Positions 1 to 10,300 are shown, numbered from the stretch's first letter. The stretch: 64,000 nt of DNA from Pseudoduganella danionis (GCF_009720775.1 NZ_WNKW01000001.1:1798001-1862000); one strand, 5' to 3'. The notes: a model not told the origin generated them from the letters alone. Translations and numbers: made by a program.

Positions 1-936
1 AAGCACTACGCCTACCTGAAAATTTCCGAAGGCTGCAACCACCGCTGCAGCTTCTGCATTATCCCGTCCATGCGCGGCGATCTGGTCTCGCGTCCGATTG
101 CGGACCTGATGCTGGAAGCGGAAAACCTGTTCAAATCGGGCGTGAAAGAACTGCTGGTGATTTCGCAGGATACCTCGGCCTATGGCGTGGATGTGAAGTT
201 CCGCACCGGCTTCTGGAACGGCCGTCCGATCAAGACCCACATGACCCAGCTGACCGAAGCGCTGGGCGAACTGGCCAAATCGTATGGCGCGTGGATCCGT
301 CTGCACTATGTGTACCCGTATCCGCACGTGGACCAGATCATCCCGATGATGGGCGACGGCCACATTCTGCCTTACCTCGACATCCCTATGCAGCACGCCC
401 ATCCGGAAGTGCTGAAGCGTATGAAGCGTCCGGCCAGCGGCGAAAAGAATCTGGACCGCATCCAGGCATGGCGCAAGATGAATCCGGACCTGACCATCCG
501 TTCGACCTTCATCGCTGGCTTCCCCGGCGAGACGGAAGCGGAATTCGAATACCTGCTGGACTTCCTCAAGGAAGCGCAGATCGACCGCCTGGGCTGCTTC
601 GCCTACTCGCCAGTGGAAGGCGCAACGGCCAACGAACTGGCCAACCCTGTGCCGGAAGAAGTGCGCGAAGAACGCCGTGGCCGCGTCATGCTGCTGCAGG
701 AAGAAATCTCGCGTAACCGCCTGAAAGCCAAAGTCGGCAAGACCGTGCGCGTGCTGATCGACGAGATCAACCGCACCGGTGGCGTAGGCCGTACCAGCGC
801 CGACGCGCCGGAAATCGATGGCGTGGTGTACGTCAAACCACCGTACGAGCCGCACAAGAAGCTGGCAGTGGGCCAGTTTGTCGACGTGAAGATCACCACG
901 TCCGACGCGCACGACCTGTGGGGCGAGGCGCAATAA
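1..936 (+). CDS. rimO: Ribosomal protein S12 methylthiotransferase RimO (5' end outside window)
   Basis: Radical-SAM methylthiotransferase that adds a methylthio group to the conserved Asp of ribosomal protein S12. The frame is open from base 1, so the N-terminal MTTase domain lies outside the window. The radical-SAM cluster motif CNHRCSFC (CX3CX2C) is at the very start (bases 34-57), followed by the RimO-typical stretches [20 protein letters not shown] and LHYVYPYPH. The C-terminal ~65 residues form a TRAM domain, which separates this family from simple radical-SAM enzymes. An internal ATG at base 70 is not the start because the cluster motif lies before it. A terminator hairpin follows 20 nt after the stop. 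Confidence 0.95.
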   Translation, partial: KHYAYLKISEGCNHRCSFCIIPSMRGDLVSRPIADLMLEAENLFKSGVKELLVISQDTSAYGVDVKFRTGFWNGRPIKTHMTQLTEALGELAKSYGAWIRLHYVYPYPHVDQIIPMMGDGHILPYLDIPMQHAHPEVLKRMKRPASGEKNLDRIQAWRKMNPDLTIRSTFIAGFPGETEAEFEYLLDFLKEAQIDRLGCFAYSPVEGATANELANPVPEEVREERRGRVMLLQEEISRNRLKAKVGKTVRVLIDEINRTGGVGRTSADAPEIDGVVYVKPPYEPHKKLAVGQFVDVKITTSDAHDLWGEAQ

Positions 937-954
937 GCGAATCAAACCTATAAT

Positions 955-987
955 AAAGGCGGACCAGACATGGACCGCCTTTTTTTT
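955..987 (+). terminator. Rho-independent terminator after rimO
   Basis: The arms AGGCGGACCA and TGGACCGCCT pair with one A-A mismatch around a short loop and are followed by eight T residues. It ends 19 nt before the preferred metC start at 1006, so metC probably has its own promoter or depends on read-through. Confidence 0.8.
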
Positions 988-1005
988 CGTCCGAGCTTAC
1001 TCATC

Positions 1006-2175
1006 ATGACACTTAAAAAATCCCAGCAGACCGCCATCGTGCATCCCGATTACCGTGCACCGGAAGGCTTTGCCGCTTTTCCCGCCGTGATCCATCACGC
1101 TTCCACCGTGCTGTTCAAGAACGTGGCAGCCATGCGCTCGGGCGAATGGAAGGACAAGAACGCCTATACCTACGGCCTGCATGGCACGCCGACCACCTTC
1201 ACGCTGGAAGCACGGCTGGCCGAAATCGAAGGTGGCGACTACTGCCTGCTGGCGCCTAGCGGTCTGGCGGCGATTGCGATGGTCGATCTGGGGTTGCTGC
1301 GCAGTGGCGACGATGTGCTGCTGCCTGATAACGTCTACAACCCGAATCGCGAACTGGGGCGCTGGCTGTCGGCCGATTACGGCATCACGGCGCGTTATTA
1401 CGATCCGCTGATCGGCGCCGGTATCGCTGAACTCATACAACCGAATACTCGCCTGATCTGGACCGAAGCACCGGGCTCCGTGTCGATGGAAGTGCCGGAT
1501 CTGCCTGCGATCTGCAAGGCAGCGCATGAGCGCGGTGTGGTGGTGGCACTGGATAACACGTGGTCGGCTGGGCTGGCGCTGCGTGGCTTCGATCTGGGTG
1601 TGGACATCATCATGCAGGCACTGACCAAATACCAGTCCGGCGGGTCGGATGTGCTGATGGGCGCTGTCATCACGCGCGACCGTGCGCTGCACGACAAGAT
1701 CGCCGGTGCCCACATGCGTCTCGGCATGGGCGTAGGCGCGGACGATGCCTTCCTCGTTTCGCGCGGTCTGCCTACCATGCGTCTGCGCTTCGAAGCGCAT
1801 GACGCGGCCGCACGCAAGCTGGCTGCATGGCTGCAGGCGCGTCCTGAAATCTCCAAAGTGCTGCATCCGGCCTTTACCGATTGCCCCGGCCACGAATTCT
1901 GGAAGCGCGACTTCACGGGCGCCGGCGGCCTGTTCTCCGTGATCTTCGATGAACAGTACACGGAAGCCCAGACTGATCGCTTCATCGACGCGCTGCAACT
2001 ATTCAAGATCGGCTATAGCTGGGGCGGTGCCAACAGTCTGGTCATGCCTTACCGCATACAGAGCATGCGCAAGGACTGGCCTAACAAGGGCCAGCTGGTG
2101 CGCTTCAATGTGGGGCTGGAAGATGTGCACGACCTGATTGCCGATATCGAACACGCGCTGGAGGTGCTGCAATGA
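1006..2175 (+). CDS. metC: Cystathionine beta-lyase
   Basis: PLP-dependent lyase of the Cys/Met metabolism family, expected to cleave cystathionine to homocysteine, pyruvate and ammonia in methionine synthesis (cytosol). The PLP region is clear: [20 protein letters not shown] with the lysine in [11 protein letters not shown] about 20 residues later, and [10 protein letters not shown] near residue 85. About 389 aa, normal for the family. An ORF open from 970 would read through the rimO terminator, so ATG 1006 was chosen. The stop overlaps the hisC start (ATGA), which implies translational coupling. Cystathionine gamma-synthase is the closest alternative; the sequence style fits MetC better. 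Confidence 0.88.
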   Translation: MTLKKSQQTAIVHPDYRAPEGFAAFPAVIHHASTVLFKNVAAMRSGEWKDKNAYTYGLHGTPTTFTLEARLAEIEGGDYCLLAPSGLAAIAMVDLGLLRSGDDVLLPDNVYNPNRELGRWLSADYGITARYYDPLIGAGIAELIQPNTRLIWTEAPGSVSMEVPDLPAICKAAHERGVVVALDNTWSAGLALRGFDLGVDIIMQALTKYQSGGSDVLMGAVITRDRALHDKIAGAHMRLGMGVGADDAFLVSRGLPTMRLRFEAHDAAARKLAAWLQARPEISKVLHPAFTDCPGHEFWKRDFTGAGGLFSVIFDEQYTEAQTDRFIDALQLFKIGYSWGGANSLVMPYRIQSMRKDWPNKGQLVRFNVGLEDVHDLIADIEHALEVLQ

Positions 2176-3227
2176 GCCGCTACTGGAGCGATGTCGTACA
2201 CGCGCTGACGCCATATACGCCGGGCGAACAGGTGCAGATGCCGGGCTTGATCAAGCTGAATACCAACGAAAACCCGTATCCCCCTTCGCCGCTGGCCATC
2301 GCTGCCATGCAGGCGGCAGCGGGCGAACACTTGCGCAAGTATTCTGACCCGTCGAATGCTGCGCTCAAGGATACGCTGGCCGCCCACTTCGGCCTGCGCC
2401 GCGAGCAGGTATTTGTGGGGAATAGCTCGGACGAAGTGCTGGCCCATACCTTCCACGCGCTGCTCAAGCACGAGCTGCCGCTGCTGAGTCCCGATATCAG
2501 CTACAGCTTCTATCCGACGTATTGCAGCCTGTACGGCATCCGCAATGTGCAAGTGCCGCTTAACGCGCAATTCGAAATCGATATTGCCGACCATCTGCAA
2601 CCGTGCGGCGCCATCATCATCGCCAACCCGAATGCACCGACTGGTATTGCGCTGCCGCTGGCGCAGATCGAGGCGCTGCTGCAGGCCCACCCCGATCAGG
2701 TGGTGGTGATCGACGAGGCCTATGTGGACTTTGGCGGCGAGAGCGCGGCTGCGCTGGTGAACCGTTACGAGAACCTGCTGGTGATCCAGACGCTGTCCAA
2801 ATCGCGCTCGCTGGCCGGCCTGCGGGTCGGCTTTGCGCTTGGCCATGCCGATCTGATCGCCGGACTGGAACGGGTCAAGAACAGCTTCAATTGCTATCCG
2901 CTGGGGCAAGTGGCGCAGGCCGGTGCCCTGGCGGCGCTACAGGATGTGGCTTACACGCGCCAGACCTCGGCGGCCATCATCGCCAGCCGTGCATGGCTGA
3001 CGCAGCAAATGCAGGCGCTGGGCTTCGAGGTACTGCCATCCAAGGCGAACTTTATCTTTGCGCGCCATCCATCGCATGATGCGGCCACGCTGGCAGCCGG
3101 GCTGCGCGAGCGCGCCATCCTCGTACGCCACTTCAAGCAGGCCCGTATCGACCAGTTCTTGCGCATCTCCATCGGCACAGACGAGGAATGCGCGCAACTG
3201 GTAGCGGCACTGCAAGTTTTGCTGTGA
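2172..3227 (+). CDS. hisC: Histidinol-phosphate aminotransferase
   Basis: Class I/II PLP aminotransferase converting imidazole-acetol phosphate and glutamate to histidinol phosphate in histidine synthesis. Visible family motifs are [13 protein letters not shown] near residue 30, the PNAPTG substrate/PLP loop, [10 protein letters not shown], and the PLP lysine in [18 protein letters not shown]. 351 aa, full length. It overlaps metC by 4 nt. The location outside a his operon suggests a second HisC copy or one that also serves phenylalanine/tyrosine transamination; that is inference. Confidence 0.9.
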   Translation: MSRYWSDVVHALTPYTPGEQVQMPGLIKLNTNENPYPPSPLAIAAMQAAAGEHLRKYSDPSNAALKDTLAAHFGLRREQVFVGNSSDEVLAHTFHALLKHELPLLSPDISYSFYPTYCSLYGIRNVQVPLNAQFEIDIADHLQPCGAIIIANPNAPTGIALPLAQIEALLQAHPDQVVVIDEAYVDFGGESAAALVNRYENLLVIQTLSKSRSLAGLRVGFALGHADLIAGLERVKNSFNCYPLGQVAQAGALAALQDVAYTRQTSAAIIASRAWLTQQMQALGFEVLPSKANFIFARHPSHDAATLAAGLRERAILVRHFKQARIDQFLRISIGTDEECAQLVAALQVLL

Positions 3228-3238
3228 AGGATGCGGCG

Positions 3239-3721
3239 ATGACTGGCAAAGTAGCGGTGCTGTTTGTCTGCATGGGGAATATCTGCCGTTCGCCTACGGC
3301 AGAAGGGGTGTTTCGCCAGCGCGTAGAAGCAGCGGGCATGGCTGACTGGATAGAGATCGATTCGGCTGGCACCCATGGCTACCATGTGGGCGAACAGCCG
3401 GACCCCCGTTCGATGGAATTTGCGCTCAAGCGTGGCTACGATCTATCGAGCCAGCGTTCGCGCAAGGTGAAGGCCAGCGATTTCGAAGTGTTCGATCATG
3501 TGCTGGCGATGGATCAGCACAATCTGAGTTTGCTGGAAGCTGCTTGTCCGCCCGAGCACCGCCACAAGCTGGGGCTGTTCATGCAGCACGCCAGCCGTAG
3601 CGGCGCGCTGGAAGTGCCCGATCCCTACTACGGCGGCGGGCGTGGCTTCGATCTGGTGCTCGACTATATCGAAGATGCGTCGGACGGCTTGCTGGAATTG
3701 TTGCGCCGCCCGCAGCGCTAG
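3239..3721 (+). CDS. Low-molecular-weight protein-tyrosine phosphatase
   Basis: Cytosolic LMW-PTP fold of 160 aa. The active-site P-loop CMGNICRS (C-X5-R-S) sits about ten residues from the N-terminus, and the general-acid loop DPYYGGGRGF is near the C-terminus, as in Wzb/Etp/PtpA. The start was set at ATG 3239, 11 nt after hisC, because the longer ORF would run back into hisC. No exopolysaccharide kinase gene is adjacent, so the substrate is unknown. Confidence 0.9.
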   Translation: MTGKVAVLFVCMGNICRSPTAEGVFRQRVEAAGMADWIEIDSAGTHGYHVGEQPDPRSMEFALKRGYDLSSQRSRKVKASDFEVFDHVLAMDQHNLSLLEAACPPEHRHKLGLFMQHASRSGALEVPDPYYGGGRGFDLVLDYIEDASDGLLELLRRPQR

Positions 3722-3740
3722 CAGCGCAGCCCGCGCCTGA

Positions 3741-4595
3741 TCAGGCCAGCAACGGCAGGATGCCGTCCAGCCCGACGAAGTTGAGCGCTACGCTGGCCTG
3801 TTCGCGCACCACCGGCTTGGCGCGGAATGCTACCGACATGCCGGAAATGCTCATCATCTTCAGATCATTGGCGCCGTCGCCCATGACGATGGCCTGACTG
3901 GTGCTGATGCCCAGTTCGGCGCACACACGTTCCACCGTACGTTTCTTCTCTTCCGCATCGACGATGCCGCCAATGACATTGCCGGTCAGGCGGCCATCGA
4001 TAATTTCCAGTTCGTTGGCGTGGGTGTAGTCCAGTCCCAGACGCTGTTTCAGGCGCGCGGTGAAGAAGGTGAAGCCGCCCGATACCAGCAGGGTCTTCAT
4101 GCCCGCCTGCTGCACGGCCTTGAGCATGGCTTCCGCGCCCAGCGACAATTGCAAACGCTCTTCGTACACGCGTTCTAGTGCCGAAGCTTCCAGACCTTTG
4201 AGCAGTGCCACGCGGCGTTTCAGGCTGGCCGAGAAATCCAGTTCGCCGCGCATGGCCGCTTCGGTGATCTCCGATACTTCCGCCTTCAGGCCCTGCATGT
4301 CGGCGATTTCGTCGATGCACTCGATGGTGATCAGCGTGGAATCCATGTCCATCGCAACCAGTTTGAAGTCGCTCATCTTGCGCTGGCCAGCGTCGTAAGT
4401 GATATCGACTTTGGCTGCCAGTGCTGCCGCAGCCAGATTTTGGCGCTGCGTAGCGTCCAGTGCCACGCCTTCGCAGCGCAGCGCCGTGTCGCTGAGCCAG
4501 CGGCTGCTGGCCGTGCCGGTCACGTCAGCCAGTGCTGCCAGCTGTTGCAGTTGCGCCTTGCAGTCGCCCAGACCCTGCAGCACCAGATTCGTCAT
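3741..4595 (-). CDS. serB: Phosphoserine phosphatase
   Basis: HAD-superfamily enzyme that hydrolyses phosphoserine to serine, the last step of serine synthesis. HAD motifs in order: DMDSTLITIECIDE (catalytic Asp pair), SGGFTFF (motif II), a lysine in AEEKKRTV, and GDGANDLKMM (motif III/IV). The region before residue ~75 is the short regulatory-type N-terminus of proteobacterial SerB. An upstream ATG at 4613 exists, but GGAAAA six nt before ATG 4595 favours the shorter 284-aa form beginning MTNLVLQG. It lies 39 nt downstream of mfd on the same strand and may be cotranscribed. It converges with the phosphatase gene. Confidence 0.93.
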   Translation of the reverse strand: MTNLVLQGLGDCKAQLQQLAALADVTGTASSRWLSDTALRCEGVALDATQRQNLAAAALAAKVDITYDAGQRKMSDFKLVAMDMDSTLITIECIDEIADMQGLKAEVSEITEAAMRGELDFSASLKRRVALLKGLEASALERVYEERLQLSLGAEAMLKAVQQAGMKTLLVSGGFTFFTARLKQRLGLDYTHANELEIIDGRLTGNVIGGIVDAEEKKRTVERVCAELGISTSQAIVMGDGANDLKMMSISGMSVAFRAKPVVREQASVALNFVGLDGILPLLA

Positions 4596-4634
4596 ATTGT
4601 TTTCCGTATTCATAAAAAGAGAGAGTGCCTTGGA

Positions 4635-7600
4635 CTAGCTGGTCAGCTGCTTGATGGCGCCCTTGATCTGGGCCACACGCGTGGTCAGATCCGGCATGGC
4701 CGCAGTGATCTTCAGCTTGTCCTGTCCGTTCAGTTTGATCTGGCGGTTCTTCTGTATCAGTTCAATGATGCGCATCGGGTCGATGGGCGGCTTGGCCATG
4801 AACTGCAGATTGGCTGCTTCGGTGTGGGCATCGATTTTGATAATGCCGACAGTCTTGGCAGCGATGCGCAGACGGTGGGTTTCGATCAGGGCCTTGACGG
4901 CATCGGGCAGTTTGCCGAAGCGGTCGATCAGTTCTTCCTGCATGTCGTCGATTTTGTCTTGGGCATTGCAGTTGGCCATACGCTTGTAGATGGACAGGCG
5001 TTCGTGCACGTCGCCGCAGAAGTCTGCGGGTAGCAGGGCAGGCACGTGCAGATTGATTTCGGTGGTGGTGGAAAGTGGCGCCGCCAGATCCGGCTCCTTG
5101 CCCGCCTTGAGCGCGCGCACGGCTTCGTTGAGCATGTCCGAATACAGCTGGAAGCCCACTTCCGTCATTTCGCCGGACTGGTTATCGCCCAGCACTTCAC
5201 CCGCGCCACGGATTTCCAGATCGTGCATGGCCAGATAGAAGCCGCTGCCCAGTTCTTCCATCTGCTGGATGGCGTCTAGGCGGCGCTGCGACTGTTTGCT
5301 CAGCGCGCCCACATCGTTCACCAGCAGATAGGCATAAGCCTGGTGGTGCGAACGGCCCACACGGCCGCGCAACTGGTGCAGCTGCGCCAGACCGAATTTG
5401 TCGGCACGGTGCATGATGATGGTGTTGGCGGTGGGGACGTCGATACCGGTTTCGATAATCGTGGTACACAGCAGGATGTTGTAGCGCTGTGCCACGAAGT
5501 CGCGCATGACTTTTTCCAGATCGCGTTCGTGCATCTGGCCGTGCGCCACGGCGATACGCGCCTCAGGCAGCAGTTCGGTCAGCATGGCCAGACGGTTCTG
5601 GATGGTCTCCACTTCATTGTGCAGGAAGTAGACCTGACCGCCCCGCTTGAGTTCGCGCAGGCAAGCTTCGCGGATAATCGATTCGCCTTCGCTGCGTACA
5701 AAGGTCTTGATGGCGAGGCGTTTCTGTGGTGCCGTAGCGATCACGGAAAAGTCGCGCAGGCCTTCCAGCGCCATGCCCAGCGTACGCGGTATCGGCGTCG
5801 CCGTCAGCGTCAGCACGTCCACTTCGGCGCGTAGCGACTTCAGGGCTTCCTTCTGGCGTACGCCGAAACGGTGTTCCTCGTCGATGATGACCAGACCAAG
5901 GCGGGTAAATTTCACATCGTCCGACAGCAGCTTGTGGGTGCCGATGACGATATCGAGCGTGCCGTCAGCCATGCCCTTGATGGCCTGACTGATTTCCTTG
6001 CCAGTGCGGAAGCGCGACATTTCCGCGATCTTCACGGGCCAGTCGGCAAAGCGGTCGGCAAAGGTCTGGGCATGCTGCTCGGCCAGCAGCGTGGTCGGTG
6101 CGAGGATGGCCACCTGCTTGCCGCCCATTACAGCGATGAAGGCAGCGCGCAGTGCCACTTCCGTCTTGCCAAAGCCGACGTCACCGCACACCAGACGGTC
6201 CATCGGTTTGCCGGACGTCATATCGCGCATCACATTGTTGATGGCTTCCTGCTGGTCCGGCGTTTCGTCGAAGCCGAAGCTGTCGGCAAAGCGCTCGTAA
6301 TCATGCGCCGAGTATTCGAAAGCGTGACCCTGACGCAGCGCGCGGCGCGCGTACAGATTAAGCAGCTCGGCCGCCGTATCGCGTACCTGTTCGGCCGCTT
6401 TGCGCTTGGCTTTCTCCCACTGGCCGGAGCCGAGCGAGTGCAGCGGCGCGTCGTCGGGCGAAGCGCCCGAATAGCGCGAGATCACGTGCAACTGCGATAC
6501 CGGCACATACAGCTTGGTGTCCTTGGCATATTCCAGATGCAGGAACTCGGTTTCGCCTTCGCCCAGATCCATGCTGGTCAGGCCCATGTAGCGGCCGATG
6601 CCGTGGTTGATGTGCACTACCGGATCGCCGATCTTCAGCTCGGACAGATCGCGCACCATGGATTCCACCTGCGTGACGCCTTCCTGCTTTTTCTTGCCCA
6701 CGCGGCGACCGGAGCCGGCATACAGTTCCGTCTCGGTGATGAAGATCAGGTGCTCGTCCGGCGTGGACAGCTCGAAGCCCGCGTGCAGCGGTGCGACGCC
6801 CAGCATCAGTTTGGCGCTGGAGGTGATGAAGCCTTCGTAGCCTTCGGCCGGCGTCAGTGCCAGATCGTATTCGTTGAAGTACTGTTGCAGCGTTTCGCGC
6901 CGGCCGTTGGACTCGGCGCAGATCATCACGCGGCGGCCAGCCTGCAGTAGGTAAGCGCGCAGATTGGTCAGCGGATCGTCGCTGTGGCGGTTGACGGCGA
7001 TGTTGGGCACAGGGGCCGACAGTTCGGAGGCGCTCGCATCGGGCTCGCGGCTGATGACGAGGCGGCCGTACGGCTTGGCCAGCACGAAGAACTGTTCGTC
7101 CGACAGGAATAGCGACTCGGGTGGCAGGATGGGGCGTTCGCGGTCGGCCTTCAGGAAGCGGTAGCGCGAGCTGGTATCGGTCCAGAAGCGCAGAATGGCG
7201 GCATTGATATCGCCCACCAGTGCCAGCGTCGCGCCTTGCGGCAGATAGTCGAACAGGGTGGCAGTCTGCTCGAAGAATAGCGGCAGATAGTATTCGATAC
7301 CGGCCGAAGCGATGCCGGAACTGATGTCCTTGTACACCACCGAGCGCGAAGGATCGCCTTCGAACTGCTCGCGCCAGCGGCTGCGGAAGGTGGTGCGGGC
7401 CGCTTCGTCCATGGGGAATTCGCGCCCCGGCAGCAGCCGCACTTCCTGCACCGGATACAGCGAGCGCTGGGTGTCGGCATCGAAGGTGCGTATGGTTTCT
7501 ATGGTGTCGCCGAACAGGTCGAGCCGGTAGGGCAGGGCCGAACCCATGGGGAACAGGTCGATCAGGCCGCCGCGCACCGAGTACTCGCCGGGCGACATCA

Positions 7601-8078
7601 CCTGCGTCACGTGGGTGTAGCCGGCCAGCGTGAGCTGGGTTTTCAGGCGCGCTTCGTCCAGCGATTCGCCCTTCTTGAAGAAGAAGGTGTAGGCCGCGAG
7701 GAAGGAAGGCGGCGCCATGCGCACCAGCGCCGTGGTGGCCGGCACCAGCATCACATCGCACTGGCCGCTGGAGATTTCATGCAGCGTCGCCAGACGTTCG
7801 GACACCAGATCCTGATGGGGCGAAAACGCGTCGTAAGGCAGGGTTTCCCAGTCCGGCAGCAAATGGCAGCGCAACTGATCGCCGCCGAACCATGGAATTT
7901 CAGCGAGTAGTCGCTGGCCGTCGCTGGCGCTGGCCACGATCACGGCCAGCATCTGGCCTTGGGCTTTGAGTGCTAGCGCCGTTTGCGCCAGTGCGTAGGC
8001 GTCCGACGAGCCATGCAGTGCAGGCAGGGCGTAACGGTTGCCGGGTTTGGGGATGGAATTTTTTAAGACCAGAGACAC
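4635..8078 (-). CDS. mfd: Transcription-repair coupling factor Mfd
   Basis: A 1147-aa DNA translocase that pushes stalled RNA polymerase off lesions and recruits UvrA. The order matches the family: N-terminal UvrB-like modules (about 1-350), RNA-polymerase-interacting CarD-like domain near 470-540 (KIGDPVVHINHGIGRYMG), superfamily-2 motor with Walker A GDVGFGKTE, DEEH box (IIDEEHRFG), TATPIPRTL and QLRGRVGRS, then the C-terminal TRCF/D7 domain. Full length with no disruption. It is expressed from a promoter just upstream (TATAAT at 8137..8132) whose leader contains a 9-bp hairpin. Confidence 0.96.
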   Translation of the reverse strand: MSLVLKNSIPKPGNRYALPALHGSSDAYALAQTALALKAQGQMLAVIVASASDGQRLLAEIPWFGGDQLRCHLLPDWETLPYDAFSPHQDLVSERLATLHEISSGQCDVMLVPATTALVRMAPPSFLAAYTFFFKKGESLDEARLKTQLTLAGYTHVTQVMSPGEYSVRGGLIDLFPMGSALPYRLDLFGDTIETIRTFDADTQRSLYPVQEVRLLPGREFPMDEAARTTFRSRWREQFEGDPSRSVVYKDISSGIASAGIEYYLPLFFEQTATLFDYLPQGATLALVGDINAAILRFWTDTSSRYRFLKADRERPILPPESLFLSDEQFFVLAKPYGRLVISREPDASASELSAPVPNIAVNRHSDDPLTNLRAYLLQAGRRVMICAESNGRRETLQQYFNEYDLALTPAEGYEGFITSSAKLMLGVAPLHAGFELSTPDEHLIFITETELYAGSGRRVGKKKQEGVTQVESMVRDLSELKIGDPVVHINHGIGRYMGLTSMDLGEGETEFLHLEYAKDTKLYVPVSQLHVISRYSGASPDDAPLHSLGSGQWEKAKRKAAEQVRDTAAELLNLYARRALRQGHAFEYSAHDYERFADSFGFDETPDQQEAINNVMRDMTSGKPMDRLVCGDVGFGKTEVALRAAFIAVMGGKQVAILAPTTLLAEQHAQTFADRFADWPVKIAEMSRFRTGKEISQAIKGMADGTLDIVIGTHKLLSDDVKFTRLGLVIIDEEHRFGVRQKEALKSLRAEVDVLTLTATPIPRTLGMALEGLRDFSVIATAPQKRLAIKTFVRSEGESIIREACLRELKRGGQVYFLHNEVETIQNRLAMLTELLPEARIAVAHGQMHERDLEKVMRDFVAQRYNILLCTTIIETGIDVPTANTIIMHRADKFGLAQLHQLRGRVGRSHHQAYAYLLVNDVGALSKQSQRRLDAIQQMEELGSGFYLAMHDLEIRGAGEVLGDNQSGEMTEVGFQLYSDMLNEAVRALKAGKEPDLAAPLSTTTEINLHVPALLPADFCGDVHERLSIYKRMANCNAQDKIDDMQEELIDRFGKLPDAVKALIETHRLRIAAKTVGIIKIDAHTEAANLQFMAKPPIDPMRIIELIQKNRQIKLNGQDKLKITAAMPDLTTRVAQIKGAIKQLTS

Positions 8079-8100
8079 AACGCAGCTTCACTGTTAAGGC

Positions 8101-8121
8101 GCATCGCCAGAGTGGCGATGC
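8101..8121 (-). promoter_or_regulatory. Hairpin in the mfd leader
   Basis: GCATCGCCA-GAG-TGGCGATGC is a perfect 9-bp inverted repeat with a 3-nt loop. It lies between the likely mfd -10 box and the mfd start codon, so it would be in the mRNA 5' leader. There is no T-run, so it is not a terminator. Confidence 0.5.
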
Positions 8122-8131
8122 CGCTGCCAGC

Positions 8132-8137
8132 ATTATA
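8132..8137 (-). promoter_or_regulatory. Likely -10 box of mfd
   Basis: On the minus strand the sequence reads TATAAT, 54 nt before the mfd ATG, in the 79-nt gap after the 5'-nucleotidase gene. No good -35 hexamer is visible at 17 nt. A second hairpin (CCCCGCCA / TGGCGGGG, 8145-8168) overlaps the stop codon of the upstream gene. Confidence 0.45.
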
Positions 8138-8157
8138 GACCAAGCCCCGCCAGCTCG

Positions 8158-9096
8158 TTATGGCGGGGTTGGCCGGTTGGCCACACCAAACGGTACATGC
8201 ACCATAGGGATGTTGCCACCTGCCGACTTCAGATGGCTTAACTGGTCGTCAAAGAAGATGTGCGGCTTGAGTATGCCCAGCACGCGGGCTTTCTCCATCC
8301 CACCCAGGAAAAAGGTCTCATTGGCCGATACACCCCAGCTTTTCAGTGTCGTCACCACGCGTTCGTGAGCGGGCGCGCTGCGTGCCGTGATGATGGCGAT
8401 GCGCAGGATCTTGCGGTAGGACGGATCGCGCTGTTGGGCTTGCTCTTCCAGACGCTGCATGTGCGACAGTTTCTGGAATAGAGCGGCCAGCGGGCCAGGC
8501 TGGTGCGGCACAGCGACCCGTTCGCGCTCGTGGGCATGGAACTCGTCCACATTGTTATTGCGCTTGAATACGGTTTCGGATTCGTCATCGGCAATCACAC
8601 CGTCAAAGTCGAAGGCTACGCGTAACTCGTTGTCGCTGTCATCGTCCTCAATGCGCGATGGCAGCACCAGTCCGGCCGGGAAATTGGCGGCCAGCGCATT
8701 GCGCACATCTTCCTCGTGCGCCGTGAGGAATAAGGAGGTATTGAAGGCGGGCAGATAGGTGTAGGGGGAATTGCCGGTCACAAAACAGGCGCGCGAAATG
8801 TCCAGCCCGTAATGGGCGATGGAATTCATCACGCGCAGCCCGGTTTCCGGTGAATTGCGTGACAGCAGCACCACTTCGACCGGTGCTTCGCCGGCGAAAT
8901 GCTGGTTAATACTGAGGAAGCGACGGATGAAAGGAAAGGCAACGCCCTTGTCCAGTACCACGTCGTGTTGGGCTTCCTGATACTTTCGGTAACTTTCTTC
9001 ACCTTCTTCCAGAAATATTTTATGCGACGCGCTGAGGTCGAACAGGGCGCTGGAAGCGATGCCAATGACAAGCTTGTTTTCGATGGGATAGGCCAT
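8158..9096 (-). CDS. Cytosolic 5'-nucleotidase (cN-I-like, 5-nucleotidase family)
   Basis: 312-aa protein recognised as the bacterial '5-nucleotidase' family (Pfam PF06189), related to animal cytosolic 5'-nucleotidase I and expected to dephosphorylate (deoxy)nucleoside monophosphates. Visible features are the N-terminal VIGIASSALFDLSASHKIF, VVLLSRNSPETGLRVMNSI and the DFDGVIADDESE segment (HAD-like aspartates), with IFFDDQLSHL near the C-terminus. No signal peptide. It is the upstream gene of the mfd-serB strand run, separated from mfd by 79 nt with a candidate promoter. Exact substrate preference cannot be read from sequence. Confidence 0.85.
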   Translation of the reverse strand: MAYPIENKLVIGIASSALFDLSASHKIFLEEGEESYRKYQEAQHDVVLDKGVAFPFIRRFLSINQHFAGEAPVEVVLLSRNSPETGLRVMNSIAHYGLDISRACFVTGNSPYTYLPAFNTSLFLTAHEEDVRNALAANFPAGLVLPSRIEDDDSDNELRVAFDFDGVIADDESETVFKRNNNVDEFHAHERERVAVPHQPGPLAALFQKLSHMQRLEEQAQQRDPSYRKILRIAIITARSAPAHERVVTTLKSWGVSANETFFLGGMEKARVLGILKPHIFFDDQLSHLKSAGGNIPMVHVPFGVANRPTPP

Positions 9097-9234
9097 GGCA
9101 GAGGGGCTGGTTGTAATGCTTGCTACTTTACCGCATCGCCAACTAGCGTGCTGGATTTGTGAATTGGTATGAAACTGGTAGTTAAAACAAAATAATTTTC
9201 ATTGTCAGGATGGTTATTTCTATTGTTTTAAGGA

Positions 9235-9240
9235 TATAAT
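9235..9240 (+). promoter_or_regulatory. Candidate -10 box for the PEP-CTERM gene at 9308
   Basis: TATAAT in an AT-rich stretch of the 211-nt divergent gap (9097-9307). A weak -35 (TGGTTA, 9211-9216) lies 18 nt upstream. The remainder of the gap shows no further structure that I can support. Confidence 0.4.
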
Positions 9241-9307
9241 TCTTCCCATGCAGTCTGGTTTTACCCGTTTTGCTTACCTTTTAATCAACGTATACCAATT
9301 ACATACC

Positions 9308-10300
9308 ATGACCACTTCAAATCTGATCAAACGTGTTTTGCCACTGGTGTTGAGCATCGCAGCAATCGGTACGGCCCAGGCCGCTGTACCGAGTTTCGAC
9401 CTCGGCGCCGCCAGCAACTACAGTGCTTATATTTACGGCAACGTCAGCAAAGTAACGGACATCGAAGGCCGTCTGGCCGTCGGTGGCGACTTCACTGCCT
9501 CCGGCACTTCCATCGGCTACCGCGCTCCTTACGGCAGCACCGGCCCTAGCCTGGTAGTGGGCGGCAACGTGAGCCTGAGCGGTGGCGACATCTATGCGCC
9601 ACCTAAATCCAAGGTGGACACCACGGTAGGCTATGGCCCTATCACCAGCTACACCAAAGCCCTGAATGGCAAAGGTGTGTATGGCGGTACCAATACTTCC
9701 TCGAAATATCACAACCTGACCCAGAAGGACATCAGCAAGGTGACGGACTTCGCCGCCACCAAGACCAGCCTGACGGCGCTGTCCAACACCCTGAGCAAAC
9801 AGGCCAGCAACGGCACCTCGGTCAAATTCGCCAATGGCGGTATTTCGCTGGTGGGTAACGGCAAATCGGGCGTGGAAGTATTCAATCTGGACACCAATAA
9901 CCTGACCAATCTGACCCTGAGCAACGTGGCCAAAGACGCTATCGTGCTGATCAACGTCACCGGCACGGGGACGGTGACTTTCGGCGGCGGTCAGGATGGC
10001 CAGCTCGAAGCCCTGCGCAACAATGTGCTATTTAATCTGAACGGCGCAACCGGCGTGCAGATTTCGACCTTCACCTGGGGTTCGATACTGGCCAACAATG
10101 CAGATCTGACGGGCACGGGCCACCTGGAAGGCAGCATTGTTGCCAAGTCGATCAGCTCGGCCGTGGAAGTGGGCTGGGAACCGTTCAAGGGCTATGTGGC
10201 TCAGCCAGTACCTGAACCAGAAACCTATGCAATGATGCTGGCCGGTCTGGCACTGGTGGGGGGCATTGCGCGCCGCCGTCGCCAACAGCAAGGCCGCTGA
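9308..10300 (+). CDS. Choice-of-anchor A family PEP-CTERM surface protein
   Basis: 330-aa exported protein. It has a signal peptide (about 1-25, ending AQAA), then a collagen-binding/choice-of-anchor-A type beta-rich domain beginning FDLGAASNYSAYIYGNVSK, with repeated 'GGN/VGGD' turns. The C-terminus is a PEP-CTERM sorting signal: VPEPETY, a hydrophobic segment, then RRRRQQQ. Exosortase processing and delivery to the envelope or biofilm matrix are expected; no exosortase gene is in this window. ATG 9308 was chosen because it places a standard signal peptide at the N-terminus; an upstream ATG at 9248 would overlap the promoter region. A strong terminator follows. Confidence 0.85.
   Translation: MTTSNLIKRVLPLVLSIAAIGTAQAAVPSFDLGAASNYSAYIYGNVSKVTDIEGRLAVGGDFTASGTSIGYRAPYGSTGPSLVVGGNVSLSGGDIYAPPKSKVDTTVGYGPITSYTKALNGKGVYGGTNTSSKYHNLTQKDISKVTDFAATKTSLTALSNTLSKQASNGTSVKFANGGISLVGNGKSGVEVFNLDTNNLTNLTLSNVAKDAIVLINVTGTGTVTFGGGQDGQLEALRNNVLFNLNGATGVQISTFTWGSILANNADLTGTGHLEGSIVAKSISSAVEVGWEPFKGYVAQPVPEPETYAMMLAGLALVGGIARRRRQQQGR

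Noticed and set aside
949..954. TATAAT just before the rimO terminator as a metC promoter
   Set aside because: The start of transcription would fall inside the terminator stem and there is no -35 at the right distance.
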